From contig QNQO01001156.1 of assembly GCA_003290165.1 (NCBI GenBank), positions 248,001 to 312,000 on the forward strand: a DNA stretch of 64,000 nt, written 5' to 3'. The notes under the pieces were generated by a model. The model saw only the letters and a program-made list of their open reading frames with translations. It was not told the origin of the DNA and did not search any database. The stretch's first letter is position 1. The number at the start of each line of letters is the position of its first letter. This document shows, in pieces, positions 22,128 to 33,000 of this stretch. Position numbers and translations under genes: made by a program. The DNA is from Berberis thunbergii (Eukaryota; Streptophyta; Magnoliopsida; Ranunculales; Berberidaceae).

Positions 22128-22815
22128 TAATGCAGTCATTTTTCTCTATGTGCTTTTACCTTGACCTGTAAACCTACCAACCTGCACAAGGAACACACAT
22201 GAGCCCGGAATCACCATTGTGGTGGCCGATGGCACTCCGATGCTAAAGTCAGATAGGGATCCGAGGAAGGTGTAATGCTGTAAATAGAGAATTTGTAGCG
22301 TACCTTAACTTACCAACCTCATGTCTTATTTATAGTGCTGGAGTCTTGGTTCGACCAGGCCATCGATGGTGTAGTTTAGGAAAGAAGATCTTCGTGGATA
22401 TCTTTATCCAATTAGGAGTCGTGTTGTGGAGGGAATTTTCCCTGTTAACCTTGCGCTCCTAGATACACGGGAGATAGTTCCCATTTCGAGAGTGGTCCAT
22501 AGGTAGAAGTCTCCATATGTGACATATACTTTGGAATCTGCTTCCTAGTTAGAAGCAAATAGATGCTGTAATTGCCTGTCCGAAGCTGATCATCGAGATA
22601 CTCGCCTTAGCAGGATTCACTTGTATTGAGGATATCTGTGACACACGTGGGCTTAGTAGGTTGTAAGAATCTGGTTACATATGGCAGGCTGCATTGGGCG
22701 AGCTTAGAACCGCTTGGATCGGATCATTGTTGGGCTGGCGCTAGGGCATGTTACTCCTCGAGATCATCATGACACGTGTACAACACAGAGTTGGGACCGT
22801 TTCGGTGTATCATCA
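22128..22815 (-). mobile_element. 5' LTR of the Tat-type Ty3 element
   Basis: On the minus strand it begins TGATGATACACCGAAACGG (22815) and ends GACTGCATTA (22128; terminal CA decayed to TA), 688 bp. A TATAAATA box lies near 22332 on the minus strand and GACTTTAGCATCGGAGTGCC near 22235. The matching 3' LTR in minus orientation is missing: the LTR at the other end (12779-13699) points the opposite way. The right flank is GAACC; no partner duplication was found. Confidence 0.85.
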
Positions 22816-23026
22816 GAACCCATGCACTCTTATTGGGGATTGATTGAAGGTAAGACACGAAGGCTAGCTTTAAGTCCCAACCATTAGATGAAACGAATCT
22901 CAACAATTAGATGAAACTTATCTCTTGGTGCTAAGTTTTATGTGATTTGTTAGATTAATATATCTGGCTAAATCTCAGGTGTCTTTTAACTCCAACCTCA
23001 AACACCCTTCTGATTTGTAATATAGA
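22816..23026 (-). mobile_element. Helitron 5' fragment abutting a second Helitron
   Basis: The minus-strand 5' terminus TCTATATTACAAATC starts at 23026, directly against the CTAG end of the Helitron at 23027. The fragment is cut at 22816 by the LTR element. Confidence 0.7.
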
Positions 23027-23712
23027 CTAGCATATTACCCGTGCCGTTGGCACTCCACATAAACCTTATTTGCTGTTAATTATCTTGTACTGGACACCCT
23101 CGTTACCATCCCCACCATTTACCTCAATTAGTTCCGTAAAAATAGCATATTTTAGAATGTAAACTATTTTTTTTAAGTAAAACTTTATTAGAAATAGAAT
23201 TGATTAAATGTTCAGGGTCTTGGTTTAAATGTTCATTACAATGTATGTCCATTTATTTGAAATATAATAAAATACTTTAGGCATTGAAATATAAAAATAG
23301 TTACATTTTTTAATAATAAAATGATTCTTGAAATTTTAAGTGTTTGAATTGATTAGTGGTTTTATTTTAATATTAAAACCTTAAGGCATAGAAATTAGTA
23401 TTTCAAAATTGCATTTCAATGATATCAAGTTTACAAAAATCTGACAACCATGTAGATAGTTATGATAAATTTTATTTTGAAAAAAAATATTCTCTCTCCA
23501 CCACATGTACATTCGACCAACTTTTTCACAAAATTTTCATTTTCTTTGCCTTTTTACATGGTTTATATTTACAAACATGTCATCATAAAAGTTGAATCTC
23601 AACCCTCAACTCATTTCACAACTTTCAATCCCGGCCAGCTTTTATCTCCAATCCTCAATTTTGTCCCAGTCAGCAATAAATAGTAAAACACCATCCTGAA
23701 TTGTAATAGAGA
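23027..23712 (-). mobile_element. Complete non-autonomous Helitron (686 bp)
   Basis: The minus-strand 5' end TCTCTATTACAATTCAGG (23712) is preceded by A. The 3' end has the hairpin GTGCC-AAC-GGCAC (plus 23041-23053) and ends CTAG at 23027, followed by T. These are all the standard Helitron marks: 5' TC, 3' hairpin about 10 nt before CTRR, insertion between A and T, no target duplication. There is no Rep-helicase reading frame. Confidence 0.85.
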
Positions 23713-24420
23713 TTAGACTTAGATACCAAACTTAAGCCTACAAAATTTAGTTTGAGCCTAGCACCGAAACATTAGGGTTGGTAGTGGGGCGGATTTTCAC
23801 CGATATCCGTCCCGCCCACCTCGAATGGGGCGGATTTGGATTTGCTCAAAGGAATTTCAAGGCGAATTTGGGGATCAAAATTATATCCATCACGATTTTG
23901 GGGTGGATGGCAATATCCACCCCGCGGATATCCGTTTATATAGGTTCTTTATGAAATACCCTTTTCCTTTAACACAAATAAAAACTCTAACCTAAACAAG
24001 ATTAGTAAACTTCCCATCCATCAACACCTTTATCCACTAACGCGGCGAGCGATGCCTATCTTCTTCTTCTTCCAAATCCATAATCTCTTATGAGTAAGAA
24101 TGTGAGATCCTCTTCTTCCCCTATTTTTTTCTTTTTCTATGGGGATCAAAGAAATTGAAATTGGAGACTAAAAATTCATAATTGGAAAGCTTGACTATTT
24201 GTGCGACTCAATCACATGCCATATACTCACTAGGTCATGGGTTTGGAACTCCTCCAATTTCTTAGCTAGGTGGATGATGAGTCATGGCCAATATTTAATT
24301 TTTGTCAAGATTTTTCTTGAACTCGATTCAGGAATGGGTGTTCATGGTCTAAGAGGTAGATGGATTGGCATTTGCAAGTAGCGGAGTGGATGATGAACCA
24401 ACAGAATTACAACCTTGCAA

Positions 24421-24690
24421 CACTACAAGAAAATTGTGATCAATAGCGTTTAAAAACCGCTATGGTAGGATACCATAGCGGTTTAGTAATCGCTATGACA
24501 GTCGGCGCTATAATAGACCCAGGGGCTATTATAGCGGTTTTAAAACGCTATGGTAAGTTTGGCTTTTATAGCGTTTCAAAACCTCTATGGTAGCCTCTGC
24601 CATAGCGTTTTAAAAACGCTATAGTAGACTCTAAAACCGCTATGGTAGCCTCTACCATAGAGTCTTAAAAACGCTATAGTAAGTATACAT
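24421..24690. repeat. CACTA left subterminal repeats
   Basis: Short motifs such as ATAGCGTTTTAAAACGCTATG and AACCGCTATGGTAG recur in direct and inverted orientation, about ten times, as in arrays bound by CACTA transposases. The right end has only a few (ATAGCATTTTT, AAAATGCTAT at 33001-33025). Confidence 0.8.
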
Positions 24691-24924
24691 AGCAATTTTT
24701 TTTTTTTTTACTATCAAATGACTTTTTATTACATCTCGTAAGTTTTATGTCTAAAAAATAAAAATTTTAATGTGCCAAAGTTAAACATTTCCATGAATGG
24801 AGGCAAAGTAATGTAATTAATTAATAAACGGTATTACATCGAGTCACAAAATCTATCAAATAATAAAAATAATGTAATTAATAAGATAATGTATTACAAT
24901 TATGGTACTTGGGATAATGTATTA

Positions 24925-25038
24925 CAATGTGGACAGACTGCCTAAGTGAATTCACAATTTGGAAAGTTGTCGAGCTGTCTAGACCAGTAGATATTTCATC
25001 CATGAAAAAAGCCTTTGCTGGTCCTACAAGCATCTTAC
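24925..25038 (-). pseudogene. PDR-type ABC transporter (ABCG) exon fragment
   Basis: The minus strand reads [20 protein letters not shown] then [18 protein letters not shown]. That is the Walker B and D-loop segment of the first nucleotide-binding domain of plant PDR/ABCG transporters, which export lipids and secondary metabolites at the plasma membrane. A TTGCAG acceptor lies just upstream (25044-25039). Only this one exon of a protein of about 1400 residues is present. The motif residues are intact, but the piece cannot function alone. It lies 100 bp downstream of the GDSL exon on the same strand. Confidence 0.85.
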
Positions 25039-25138
25039 CTGCAATTTAACCAGATTTTAGATTATCTAATCCAGAACCAGGGGTTTCTAAAGTTCAAGAA
25101 TTAAGATACTCCAATAATTTTGATTCGTTCTAGCTTAC

Positions 25139-25327
25139 CTTAAATGTTGTATTAAGCCTATTGTTGTTTCCAGGATCAACACTTGAATCACCAAACACCA
25201 AAATGCATGAAACATTTTTTGGAGCAACGCCTACACCACATTGTCCGCTGATGGATTCAGCACAAGTTGAAATGGTAAACATAATGACAATAAGCAGCAA
25301 CATCACCATGGTTGCCTTCATGGTCAT
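25139..25327 (-). pseudogene. GDSL esterase/lipase first exon (captured)
   Basis: From the ATG at 25327 the frame gives MTMKATMVMLLLIVIMF, a strong signal peptide, then CILVFGDSSVDPGNNNRLNT, block I of plant GDSL esterases with the nucleophile Ser in GDSS. The exon closes at 25139 with AAG|GTAAGC, a good donor. Later exons (blocks II, III and V) are absent. The exon itself is undamaged and keeps its own upstream DNA, so a transcript joining it to downstream captured exons is conceivable. It would normally encode a secreted esterase of about 360 aa. Confidence 0.85.
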
Positions 25328-25392
25328 ATGCGAAGTTTGCACACACAAACTGCACAAGAGAACTGATAGGTTTATTTGTGCAAAAAAGCTCA

Positions 25393-25400
25393 CTATATAG
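25393..25400 (-). promoter_or_regulatory. TATA box upstream of the GDSL exon
   Basis: CTATATAG lies about 66 bp upstream of the ATG at 25327 on the minus strand, in a spacing that fits a short leader. This suggests the capture included the promoter. Confidence 0.5.
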
Positions 25401-25789
25401 GGGGTGAGAGTAGGAATAGTAATAGTCTGATAGGAATAAAGATTAAATCCTATTAGATTACCCTTCCTGGATATCTTGCAAATCCTTAGGGAATGAGGGC
25501 TATTTGATGTTTTGACTGATCCTAGATAGCTACCACATAATTCATATTGAATGACTTCATAAAAAAAAAATTCATATTGATTGCTAACATAACCAAATCC
25601 AGCTTACATTTCAGATATTATTCACTTGATTTATGGGTCAAAATATTGATTTTTGACTCCGTATTAGAGGTTATGGTGCCCAGAATATAGAGAGCACATA
25701 ACCATAATTGCCGCCATATAAAGATAATACTAAAATGAATATGAATGGCATACAACTTTGACTTATGCACAAATGCACATGCAAAGATT

Positions 25790-26016
25790 GTAATAAAAAG
25801 AGTAACGAGTGAGAACTCACAGCCAAAAAGCTTATCATAAAAAGGAACCCCTAGGAGACTGACCAAGTTAGCCCCCAATCCCTGAAAATAAACAAAAAAT
25901 CATCTACTGAAAAATGTACATAAGAAGTAAGCCAAGAGCATTACTTACATATCTTTTGCCGACATCTTTGTATAATCTATTTCAAGAGCGTGTTTCTTTC
26001 CTTCAGCCATTATGGC
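25790..26016 (-). pseudogene. Unidentified spliced gene fragment, two exons
   Basis: One putative exon (26016-25949) follows a TTCCAG acceptor, reads AIMAEGKKHALEIDYTKMSA and ends at a GTAAGT donor. The next starts at 25881 after TTTTCAG and reads GLGANLVSLLGVPFYDKLFG. Good splice signals and composition argue for captured coding sequence. I do not recognise the protein. The exons may belong with the Psb27 piece upstream or come from another gene. Confidence 0.45.
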
Positions 26017-26483
26017 CTGGAAGATTTAAGGGAATAGGCAGTAACAAAATTATTGATTCTAGCAACTAAACAAAGCATTTAAGGCATAACTTAGATTTAG
26101 TGATGGAAATAAATAAAGAGAAGTAATCAGGACACATGATTTAGTGATTGCTTTAAATAAATAAAGGGATCTAATTACTTTAAATAGTGCTATATAAGAT
26201 TCCTGTAGGAATCAACAATTAATATATAGATGTCAAAGAGTTTATGTCAGCTAAGTACACAAATTTCTGCTGCTGAACAAAACCTTAAGAATTAGCTGCT
26301 CCAAGATGAAATGAAAACAGTTGAGGCGTGCTTAATTTAAATTTAGCGAAATATAGCATTTTTTCAACAAATTCAAACATCTAGCAGAGGCGAAAGCAAA
26401 CAATTCCAAGTCGAAATACTAACACAACAACACACCATAGATGATTTAGCTTCAAGCTTGAGATAATATAAGACAATTCATAC

Positions 26484-26850
26484 CTCAGCTGCCAGGTTCT
26501 TTTGGCCTCTCAAGTCATTCATGTACTCCCTTATTGACTCCTTTGCCGCATCAGCGGTTCTTTTAAATTTGGCATTATCCTTAGGATCTTCCTTTAGTGA
26601 ATCACGAAGCGTTTTCACAACCTCTCTAGAAGACTTCAAATAGGCCTTTGGTAACACCTTTCCTGATTTTGTCTTCTCGTCTGGATCAAACAAGGATGTG
26701 ATAGCACCAACTAGACCTTTCTCCCCTTCATCATATTGGTCTTTAGAGTCATTCTCTTCAACCTTCGCCAATGATGGTGTTGACCCACAATTAAAGGGGG
26801 GTAATGGCAACCAACAAGGCTCCACCACTGAAAACAATTCGTTTTCTTCT
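26484..26850 (-). pseudogene. Psb27-type photosystem II assembly protein fragment (LPA19-like)
   Basis: The minus strand reads DEGEKGLVGAITSLFDPDEK, then GKVLPKAYLKSSREVVKTL and KDNAKFKRTADAAKESIREY. This matches the N-terminal half of the Psb27 domain in the LPA19 (Psb27-H2) branch, a thylakoid-lumen protein acting in D1 C-terminal processing and PSII assembly. The exon ends at 26484 with GAG|GTATGA. The chloroplast transit region and the C-terminal helices are missing. The exon start is not certain, so the left boundary in protein terms is approximate. Confidence 0.72.
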
Positions 26851-27142
26851 AGATGAAATTTCTTGAGTAGGTAAGACCAAAACATGTCTTGATTGCAGTT
26901 TGTCTGCTCTGTAGCAATAAAAGAAATCAGTCCAGTAGGGCGTTGTCTATTGTTTATCTATTAGTAAACAATTCCCACTACAAAATGTCAGCTATGAATG
27001 CTAATAGGCAATGGGCCACTTACCCCGGGAGTTTGAGGCATTTTCAGATGGATCGGAAAAGGAGCAGAGATTAGAGGCCCAATTCAAACTACAAAAAATG
27101 CGTCGAAGATGCACATGTATAAACTGTATATGGTACCTGGCA

Positions 27143-27300
27143 GATGTCACTGCGAATGGATTTTCCCACGAAGGCTGCAGGAGCGGAGATAATGGTTTCT
27201 GCATCTTGGCAAACACACTTCCATGCTGAGCACAACCATCATGATCATAAACTGCAGCCTCGAGCACATCCTCATTACGCATGTTTGATTGTGTATTCAT
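27143..27300 (-). pseudogene. Unidentified exon-like fragment
   Basis: From the ATG at 27300 the minus strand reads MNTQSNMRNEDVLEAAVYDH and ends near a CCAG|GTACCA donor (about 27143). A second possible donor GTAAGT follows near 27023. The composition is protein-like and the strand agrees with the other captured pieces. The parent gene is not recognised. Confidence 0.4.
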
Positions 27301-27924
27301 CTATTGACAACATATGTTCAAAAACTTGATCAGATCAGAGATCTATAATCTATAGACATATTAACTGATACAAAGATAATGAGAAGTTCTAAATATACTG
27401 CAATGCATGAACATGTATAGCTTCTTACTTTCAAAGCAACCAAACTTGTATCTCTCTAGTCTTTGTTCTCTACTAATCAAATTGATAAAATTTCTGAATG
27501 GCCAATTTAGCTTATATAGCAAAAGAGTAGCTAATGCATGAAAATTAAATTGAGTTTATATTTCAAAAATTATTATTTTCTCAACATGCGATTCGTATGC
27601 TATTTAGTACAATACACAAGAAGAGAAATGGACAACAAACAAATGGATAAAATTTTCAAGTTCATGAGAATCAGGCTGTTAGACGAACCTGCTGAATTGG
27701 GCAATCATTCACTTCTTCATCTATATGCAAAGATCACAACTTCGGTTAAAATGACATTTACAACAAATAGTTGAAGCAAGTTTGGCAAGTGAAGTGAACT
27801 GACCTGAAATTTCAGCTTTCGGAGTCACTGTATCCAGCTTCTCTGCACCATTAATCCTTCAAAATTTTCGGACTCCATGAAGCTATTTTGATGAGTCTGC
27901 AGTCATGTCTGATAGTAATGTTAT

Positions 27925-28205
27925 CAAACCTGCATGAAAACACAAGTTCACTTAAGTTCACTTCACTAGAGCATACAGAAGTTCTGTTGTGACGTAAAAA
28001 CACAACTTCTGTTGTGACATTTACATAAAAACATAACTTCACTATCACATAAGTTCACCTGCATAAAAACACAGAAGTTCACTTTTGACTTCACGTCTAT
28101 AAAAACACCTACATAAAAACACAGAAATTCACTTCACTTCCATAAAAACACCTGCATAAAAACACACTAGGGCATACAGAGGTTCACTTAAGTTCACCAT
28201 AACAA
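27925..28205. repeat. Degenerate tandem repeat (CATAAAAACAC / AAGTTCACTT)
   Basis: CATAAAAACA(C) occurs at least seven times and AAGTTCACTT or a close variant about eight times, in alternating order with irregular spacing. It is non-coding and lies inside the CACTA element. Confidence 0.75.
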
Positions 28206-29169
28206 TATGTTTTTTTTTTCTTTCATTAACAAGAGTTACTAAAAACCATAATAATTTTATATTTAAATTGATTGCATAGTTGCAAAAAAAAAAATTAAAG
28301 AAAAGAAGTAAAGTAAAATAAAATTTAATTTGTCAAATGGCATAAATGTTTAAATAGATAGAAGGGAAGTTGCTTAACTGTGTGCAAAGACAAGGGAGGA
28401 AAATGAGAACCAGAACAACATGCATGTAGCAATTACATATCTATAGTTAGTGCTAAACTTGAATCAAATATGACATACATATACCAATATGAATCAAATT
28501 TGACCACTAGCCTATCATACCAATTATGGGTGTCAGTGACTGTGTGTATGATATGATATGATTCCTTGTCTCACACTGCAAATGAATGTTTTGATTCTAG
28601 GAACAAAATTCAAGAGTTGCTGAAAAAAGGAAAAACTCAAGTTTTCAGACTCAACAATGGGAATTGTCAAGGATACATTCCAAACGGCTAATGAAATGAG
28701 TGTGAATCTTGGTAATGTAAATCACGAGTCCAACAAGGGAGTATTTAAAGGAACCAACATTTGTGTTCAACACTAATGTGTAGCTTGTGGCAGTGAATTC
28801 CCAGGTGAAGAAAGTCACAAGAAAATGAAAGTTAATGAACCACAATTAGTCCTGCCTAGGGAAACTAAGTTCAACAAACCTATTTCTGAAAGACTGAGCA
28901 TGGGCTTCATTGCTGGCCTAGATTGCATGAAGTCAAATTAGAGCAAAATCAAAAGCAAAAAACCTTAATAAACAGGCCTGGAACTACAAAACATCCACCC
29001 AAAGGATTAATACTGGGTGTACCTGACTGATTTATTTTGCAGGATCCAATGATAGTCCAAAGCAAGCAAGCATTATCTATTAAGGATAAACACAAGTTTG
29101 TGAAGCCTAAACCAAATGGAGTATCACTGAGTTGAAATCTCCTACTCCCAGTTCAGCACTGATATGGAC
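28206..29169. other. CACTA interior without recognisable gene
   Basis: Mixed AT-rich sequence. No domain, splice-linked frame or repeat was recognised. Confidence 0.5.
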
Positions 29170-29907
29170 TTACTGGAGGAATATATAAAAAAAAAACTTT
29201 ATGTGCAAACTGTTTCTAATAAACCAAATCCGAGGTTTATTAGAGATGACATGGAGGAGTAGGAAGATGTCAACACAGGTGATACGATTTGAAAATTTAA
29301 TTGACTCATCTGTTACAGAATGAACTCTACTGGTGATACGATTGAAAATGTATAATGCGTTCCAGTGATGAAACAGGAGTAAGCCATTGCACGAAGATCT
29401 GATTGATAACGGTGGGAAAGTGTACTCAAAGTCCTTGAAGATTAATCCACCATCTTTTTCTATTTTTAGCATCACGTTATGTTTGAAGTAAAGGGAAGGT
29501 TGAAGATTAATCCGCTGATGAACAAGGCGAGCATGAACAAAAAAAGGACAAGAGATCAAACCATACCAGAGTTTGCATACGGGTTTGATTTTGAGCAGAG
29601 ACTCAGCAGGGATCTTGAGGAATATATTGGAGAGAACTTCCTCGGGTAGGTCATTTAGACACAACCCTACTGCAGAATCACACAACACTATAGCAGAATC
29701 AAAATCAGACACCTCTGTAGCAGAATCCCAATTAGGCAACTCTGAAGCAGAATCACAATCAGAAAAATCTGAAGCAGAATGATACAACTCTGCTGCAGAA
29801 TCCAACACTTCTACAGCGAAATTAGAAACCCAATACCAATACCCCAAGATAGCCCTTAGAAATTGTGCCATTTTCATCAATCTTTGGCAACTCTTCACCA
29901 AGAACAA
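29170..29907 (-). pseudogene. F-box protein, truncated, with an N-terminal repeat
   Basis: An open frame of 245 codons from the ATG at 29907. Residues about 30-85 consist of short repeats (DSASELPNW, DSATEVSDF). Then comes an F-box (LNDLPEEVLSNIFLKIPAES, then KPVCKLWYGLI), which in the family binds SKP1 in SCF ubiquitin ligases. Next is the beginning of an F-box-associated domain (SCNGLLLFHHWNALYIFNR). Family members run to about 380-420 aa, so the substrate-binding C-terminus is lost. The ORF is uninterrupted, so a short F-box peptide could be made. The repeats are unusual for the family. Confidence 0.8.
29690..29815 (-). repeat. 27-bp coding minisatellite in the F-box frame
   Basis: Three 27-bp units starting GCAGAATC (about 29692, 29719 and 29746) and two 21-bp units follow one another. 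All lengths are multiples of three, so the frame is kept and each unit encodes a nine- or seven-residue repeat starting Asp-Ser-Ala. Confidence 0.85.
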
Positions 29908-30301
29908 AGGGCGGAATAAGTAACTCTTAATCTATAGTCTCTAAAATAATTTTTATTCAGCTTCAGTTCTTAAATCCAGAATTACAAATTGGGCTATTTT
30001 ATAGTTGGGAAGAATGGAAGTACTTGCCCTAAACACAAGCTTGTTCTAGTTACTTGTATTGGCAGATATGCTTTTTTCTTCTTGTTTTTAATTAAATTTT
30101 TTTTTTATTATCTTCATGGAAGATAGGCTCCATGACTGCTAAGTAAGGATATCGAAGCATCTCAGGCAACAGCTCTTAAATACAAATTTTCATTGTAATT
30201 TAGAATAAACGAGTACCAGTGCTCCTAAAATCATTGGATTGTGAAATAAGCTTATTATTATGTATGTTAGACCTTGTCTTTTTGTACTCTCTGTCACTTT
30301 G

Positions 30302-30352
30302 GAGACACTACGAAAATGTAAACCCTGTAGACACTACGAAAATGTAAACCTA
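30302..30352. repeat. Two-copy 26-bp direct repeat
   Basis: AGACACTACGAAAATGTAAA followed by CC occurs twice in tandem. It is non-coding and lies inside the CACTA element between the F-box and LOG fragments; the rest of 29.9-31.0 kb shows nothing recognisable. Confidence 0.85.
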
Positions 30353-31042
30353 TTCTGGAACACATGAAGTTGGAACCACTGAAGAAATATGAAATACAAG
30401 AATCTGCTTAAGATTGATCTTGAACATGCATGTTTAGCTCAGAGCCAGTCTCGCAATAAACGTAAAGAACCGTCTATAACACTATATAAAAAATCACTTA
30501 TGGTCATGACTAGGATGTGAAATGCAAAATCCTATTACAGTTTGCGACATAGCTCAAATACGATGAAGGACATGGTGATTTCCAAACCCCCTAATTTCTA
30601 GACGATGGAGTCTCTCTGTGCTACGTAATGGGTATTCTTTTAACATATAGAACACAAAAATAACCTACAATAGTAGTAGCAAAGGAAGGTAGAATGAAAA
30701 TTGAAATATTCTTTAGTAGTTACCTGGAAGGTTGGGTGAAAATTGAGATTGCATAAGTATCCTGCAACTAGAGTATGGTCGATGTCAGTGACAAACCAGT
30801 GGTAAGTAAATTAAACACAATGTCGGAATAAAAATAGGAATTTATGGAACTATGTAAATTGAAGAGCTAGAATACACAAAATACCTCACATCTTTACAAG
30901 TCATCTTTCGTAACTACCCGCCGCTATATCTGCCAGCTACTGTGAGGCGCAACATGTTCGTGAGCTGGAGAGTATTGCTGTAAAATTTTGACAGATCAGA
31001 GTCACTTTTAGGTGCTTAAATATAAAATAGTAGATTTTTTAC

Positions 31043-32757
31043 CTCTATCTTTTCTAGCAATTCTCTCGCAGTTGGGGCGGAGATAACAATTTGTCTCGCA
31101 GCTGGAAGGATAAAACCATCCCGAACGCCATTGTCGAACAATGCAAGCAAAGGATTATAGTAGCCTTCAACATTTAGAAGAACAATCTGAGCAGAGACAC
31201 CCATTACAACATAGCTCAATTATCATGAAATTCCATTTCAATTTTCGTAGCATGGAGACTGATGGATTACCGGTTTGTTGTGAATTCCAAGCTGTGATCA
31301 TGTTATATCTCCAAAAGCTCTTCCATGGTCCCATATCCCCCTAAATCAAACAAATAATGATGCAAAAATCTAGTAATAAGACCAAATAGATGTATGCATG
31401 TTGGCCTGTGTTTAAAAGCTTACCAGGAAGAGCAATAAAGGCATCAGATTGTTGAGCCATTTCTGTTTTTCGCTCATGCATGTCTGCTACAATTTTAACA
31501 TCACCCACACTTTCACCAGATATCTGGAATTTCAGATGATAACTCAGCCAATTAGTAACTGGTCAGTGGTCACAATTTTTTTTTCTAATAATTTCTTAGT
31601 CAGTAGATTAACAAAAGGAGCCTTCAAAATGTTTAGTATGTTATGTATTCCCTAATAACAGAGACAATTGTCGGTCCTTGAACATAAATATTCATGATAG
31701 ATAACTAAATAGCTTTTGTAACCTCATGAGCAACAAAACACTCGAAACAATTTTTGAAGGAACTTATTTCTATAGAGAGAATCAATACTTGAGCATGGCT
31801 TCTCTTGGTATGAATTTATTTTCATATCATGTTTACATGATGAAAGATATGTAGGAACAAATGATAGTTACCTATACCAGGAATATTCGAAATGTCCTAT
31901 TTTATAGATTTAGGCTTCTAAATTTGGTTAATAATGTTTCTATCAAAAACTGTTGTTTTGGCCTATATGAACCCTATAATGGATAACTGTAATTTATCAG
32001 AGTTTCATCTATAATATTGTGTTGTTTCAGTTTGAATATTTTGTATGTAAGACTGTAAGGAGCATCTGTGAACAATAATGCATATTCTGCTCCTCCTATG
32101 AAGAATTATTAAGAGGTTTATTACAAAAAAAAAGAAAAAGAAGAAGTGGTTGTTGCTAAGAGACTGTAAAGACATTTAGCATATATAATTGAAACCCATG
32201 CCCAATGTGAGAGGTTATAAGACCTTATCCTTCACGTTGTCTAATAAAGCTTCACCAGACACAAGTGACATTTTTCTATCAAGATAGCTTTGTGAAATTA
32301 TAATGCCAGCTCAGGATATCTGTTAGAAAGTTTTAAGAGCTTTCTTAGGTCATCTATCAAATGGCTATTTTGGGAAAACTGTTAAAAGCTATAAAAGTAC
32401 ATGATGCACATATATTTTCATCCTTTTTTATCTACAAAAAATGTGAAGACACCAAAGCATTGTAATTGAAGATATAGTGAAGGCATACCGCATACCTCAA
32501 TAGGCACAAGAGCTGTTGGAATGACCCTGAGTAGCAAAAACCAAGATAAGAACTCCATGAGACCAACAAGTAAATAGCTTAACAATAATGAATGATTTAT
32601 GTCAATAAAAATTGAACAACTAAAAGAATAAACAACCCCCCCCCATCTTTCTTAATTACCCAAGAACATGGCAACCACCATCATATACCTTTTGAGATAT
32701 CAAACCCATCAATCCAACACTTCCACCACCTTATAGTAAATCTATTCTTCTTCTTAC
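31043..32757 (-). pseudogene. LOG cytokinin-activating enzyme, five-exon fragment (captured)
   Basis: The minus strand shows five exons with GT/AG borders: 32757-32660 (GGGSVGLMGLISQKVYDGG), 32526-32496 (VIPTALVPIE), 31523-31424 ([21 protein letters not shown]), 31340-31271 (GYGTMEELLE) and 31186-31043 ([34 protein letters not shown]). LOG enzymes hydrolyse cytokinin riboside 5'-monophosphates to free cytokinins; the PGGYGTxxE motif is complete across the exon 3/4 border. Damage: the Tyr before GGGSVG is a stop (TAA), and exon 4 has a 1-bp loss and a TGA in place of the Trp codon. The first exon (CVFCGSS region) and the last are missing. Introns show that genomic DNA, not cDNA, was captured. 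Confidence 0.88.
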
Positions 32758-33000
32758 CTGCAAAAATCAATAAAAACTAAGACACCAATCTATAAAAATC
32801 AGTACAACACCAGTAATCACTAAACCAATCTCTAATCCAGAAACCCAAAATGAATGAATAGAAGAAGAAAGAACTCAATATGATAACAAAAAACAATAAA
32901 AACCCATTACGAACCCTTAAAGATTGAGTTCAGAAGAACACAAACTAGTTCATTTCCCAAATCAAGAGCAGCATCACTAAAGACAATAAAAATCTCTTTC
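32758..33000. other. CACTA interior right of the LOG fragment
   Basis: AT-rich, no gene recognised. The first LOG exon was looked for and not found. Confidence 0.45.

Noticed and set aside
29573..29782. Plus-strand Ser/Glu-rich frame
   Set aside because: It is the reverse reading of the 27-bp minisatellite in the F-box frame.
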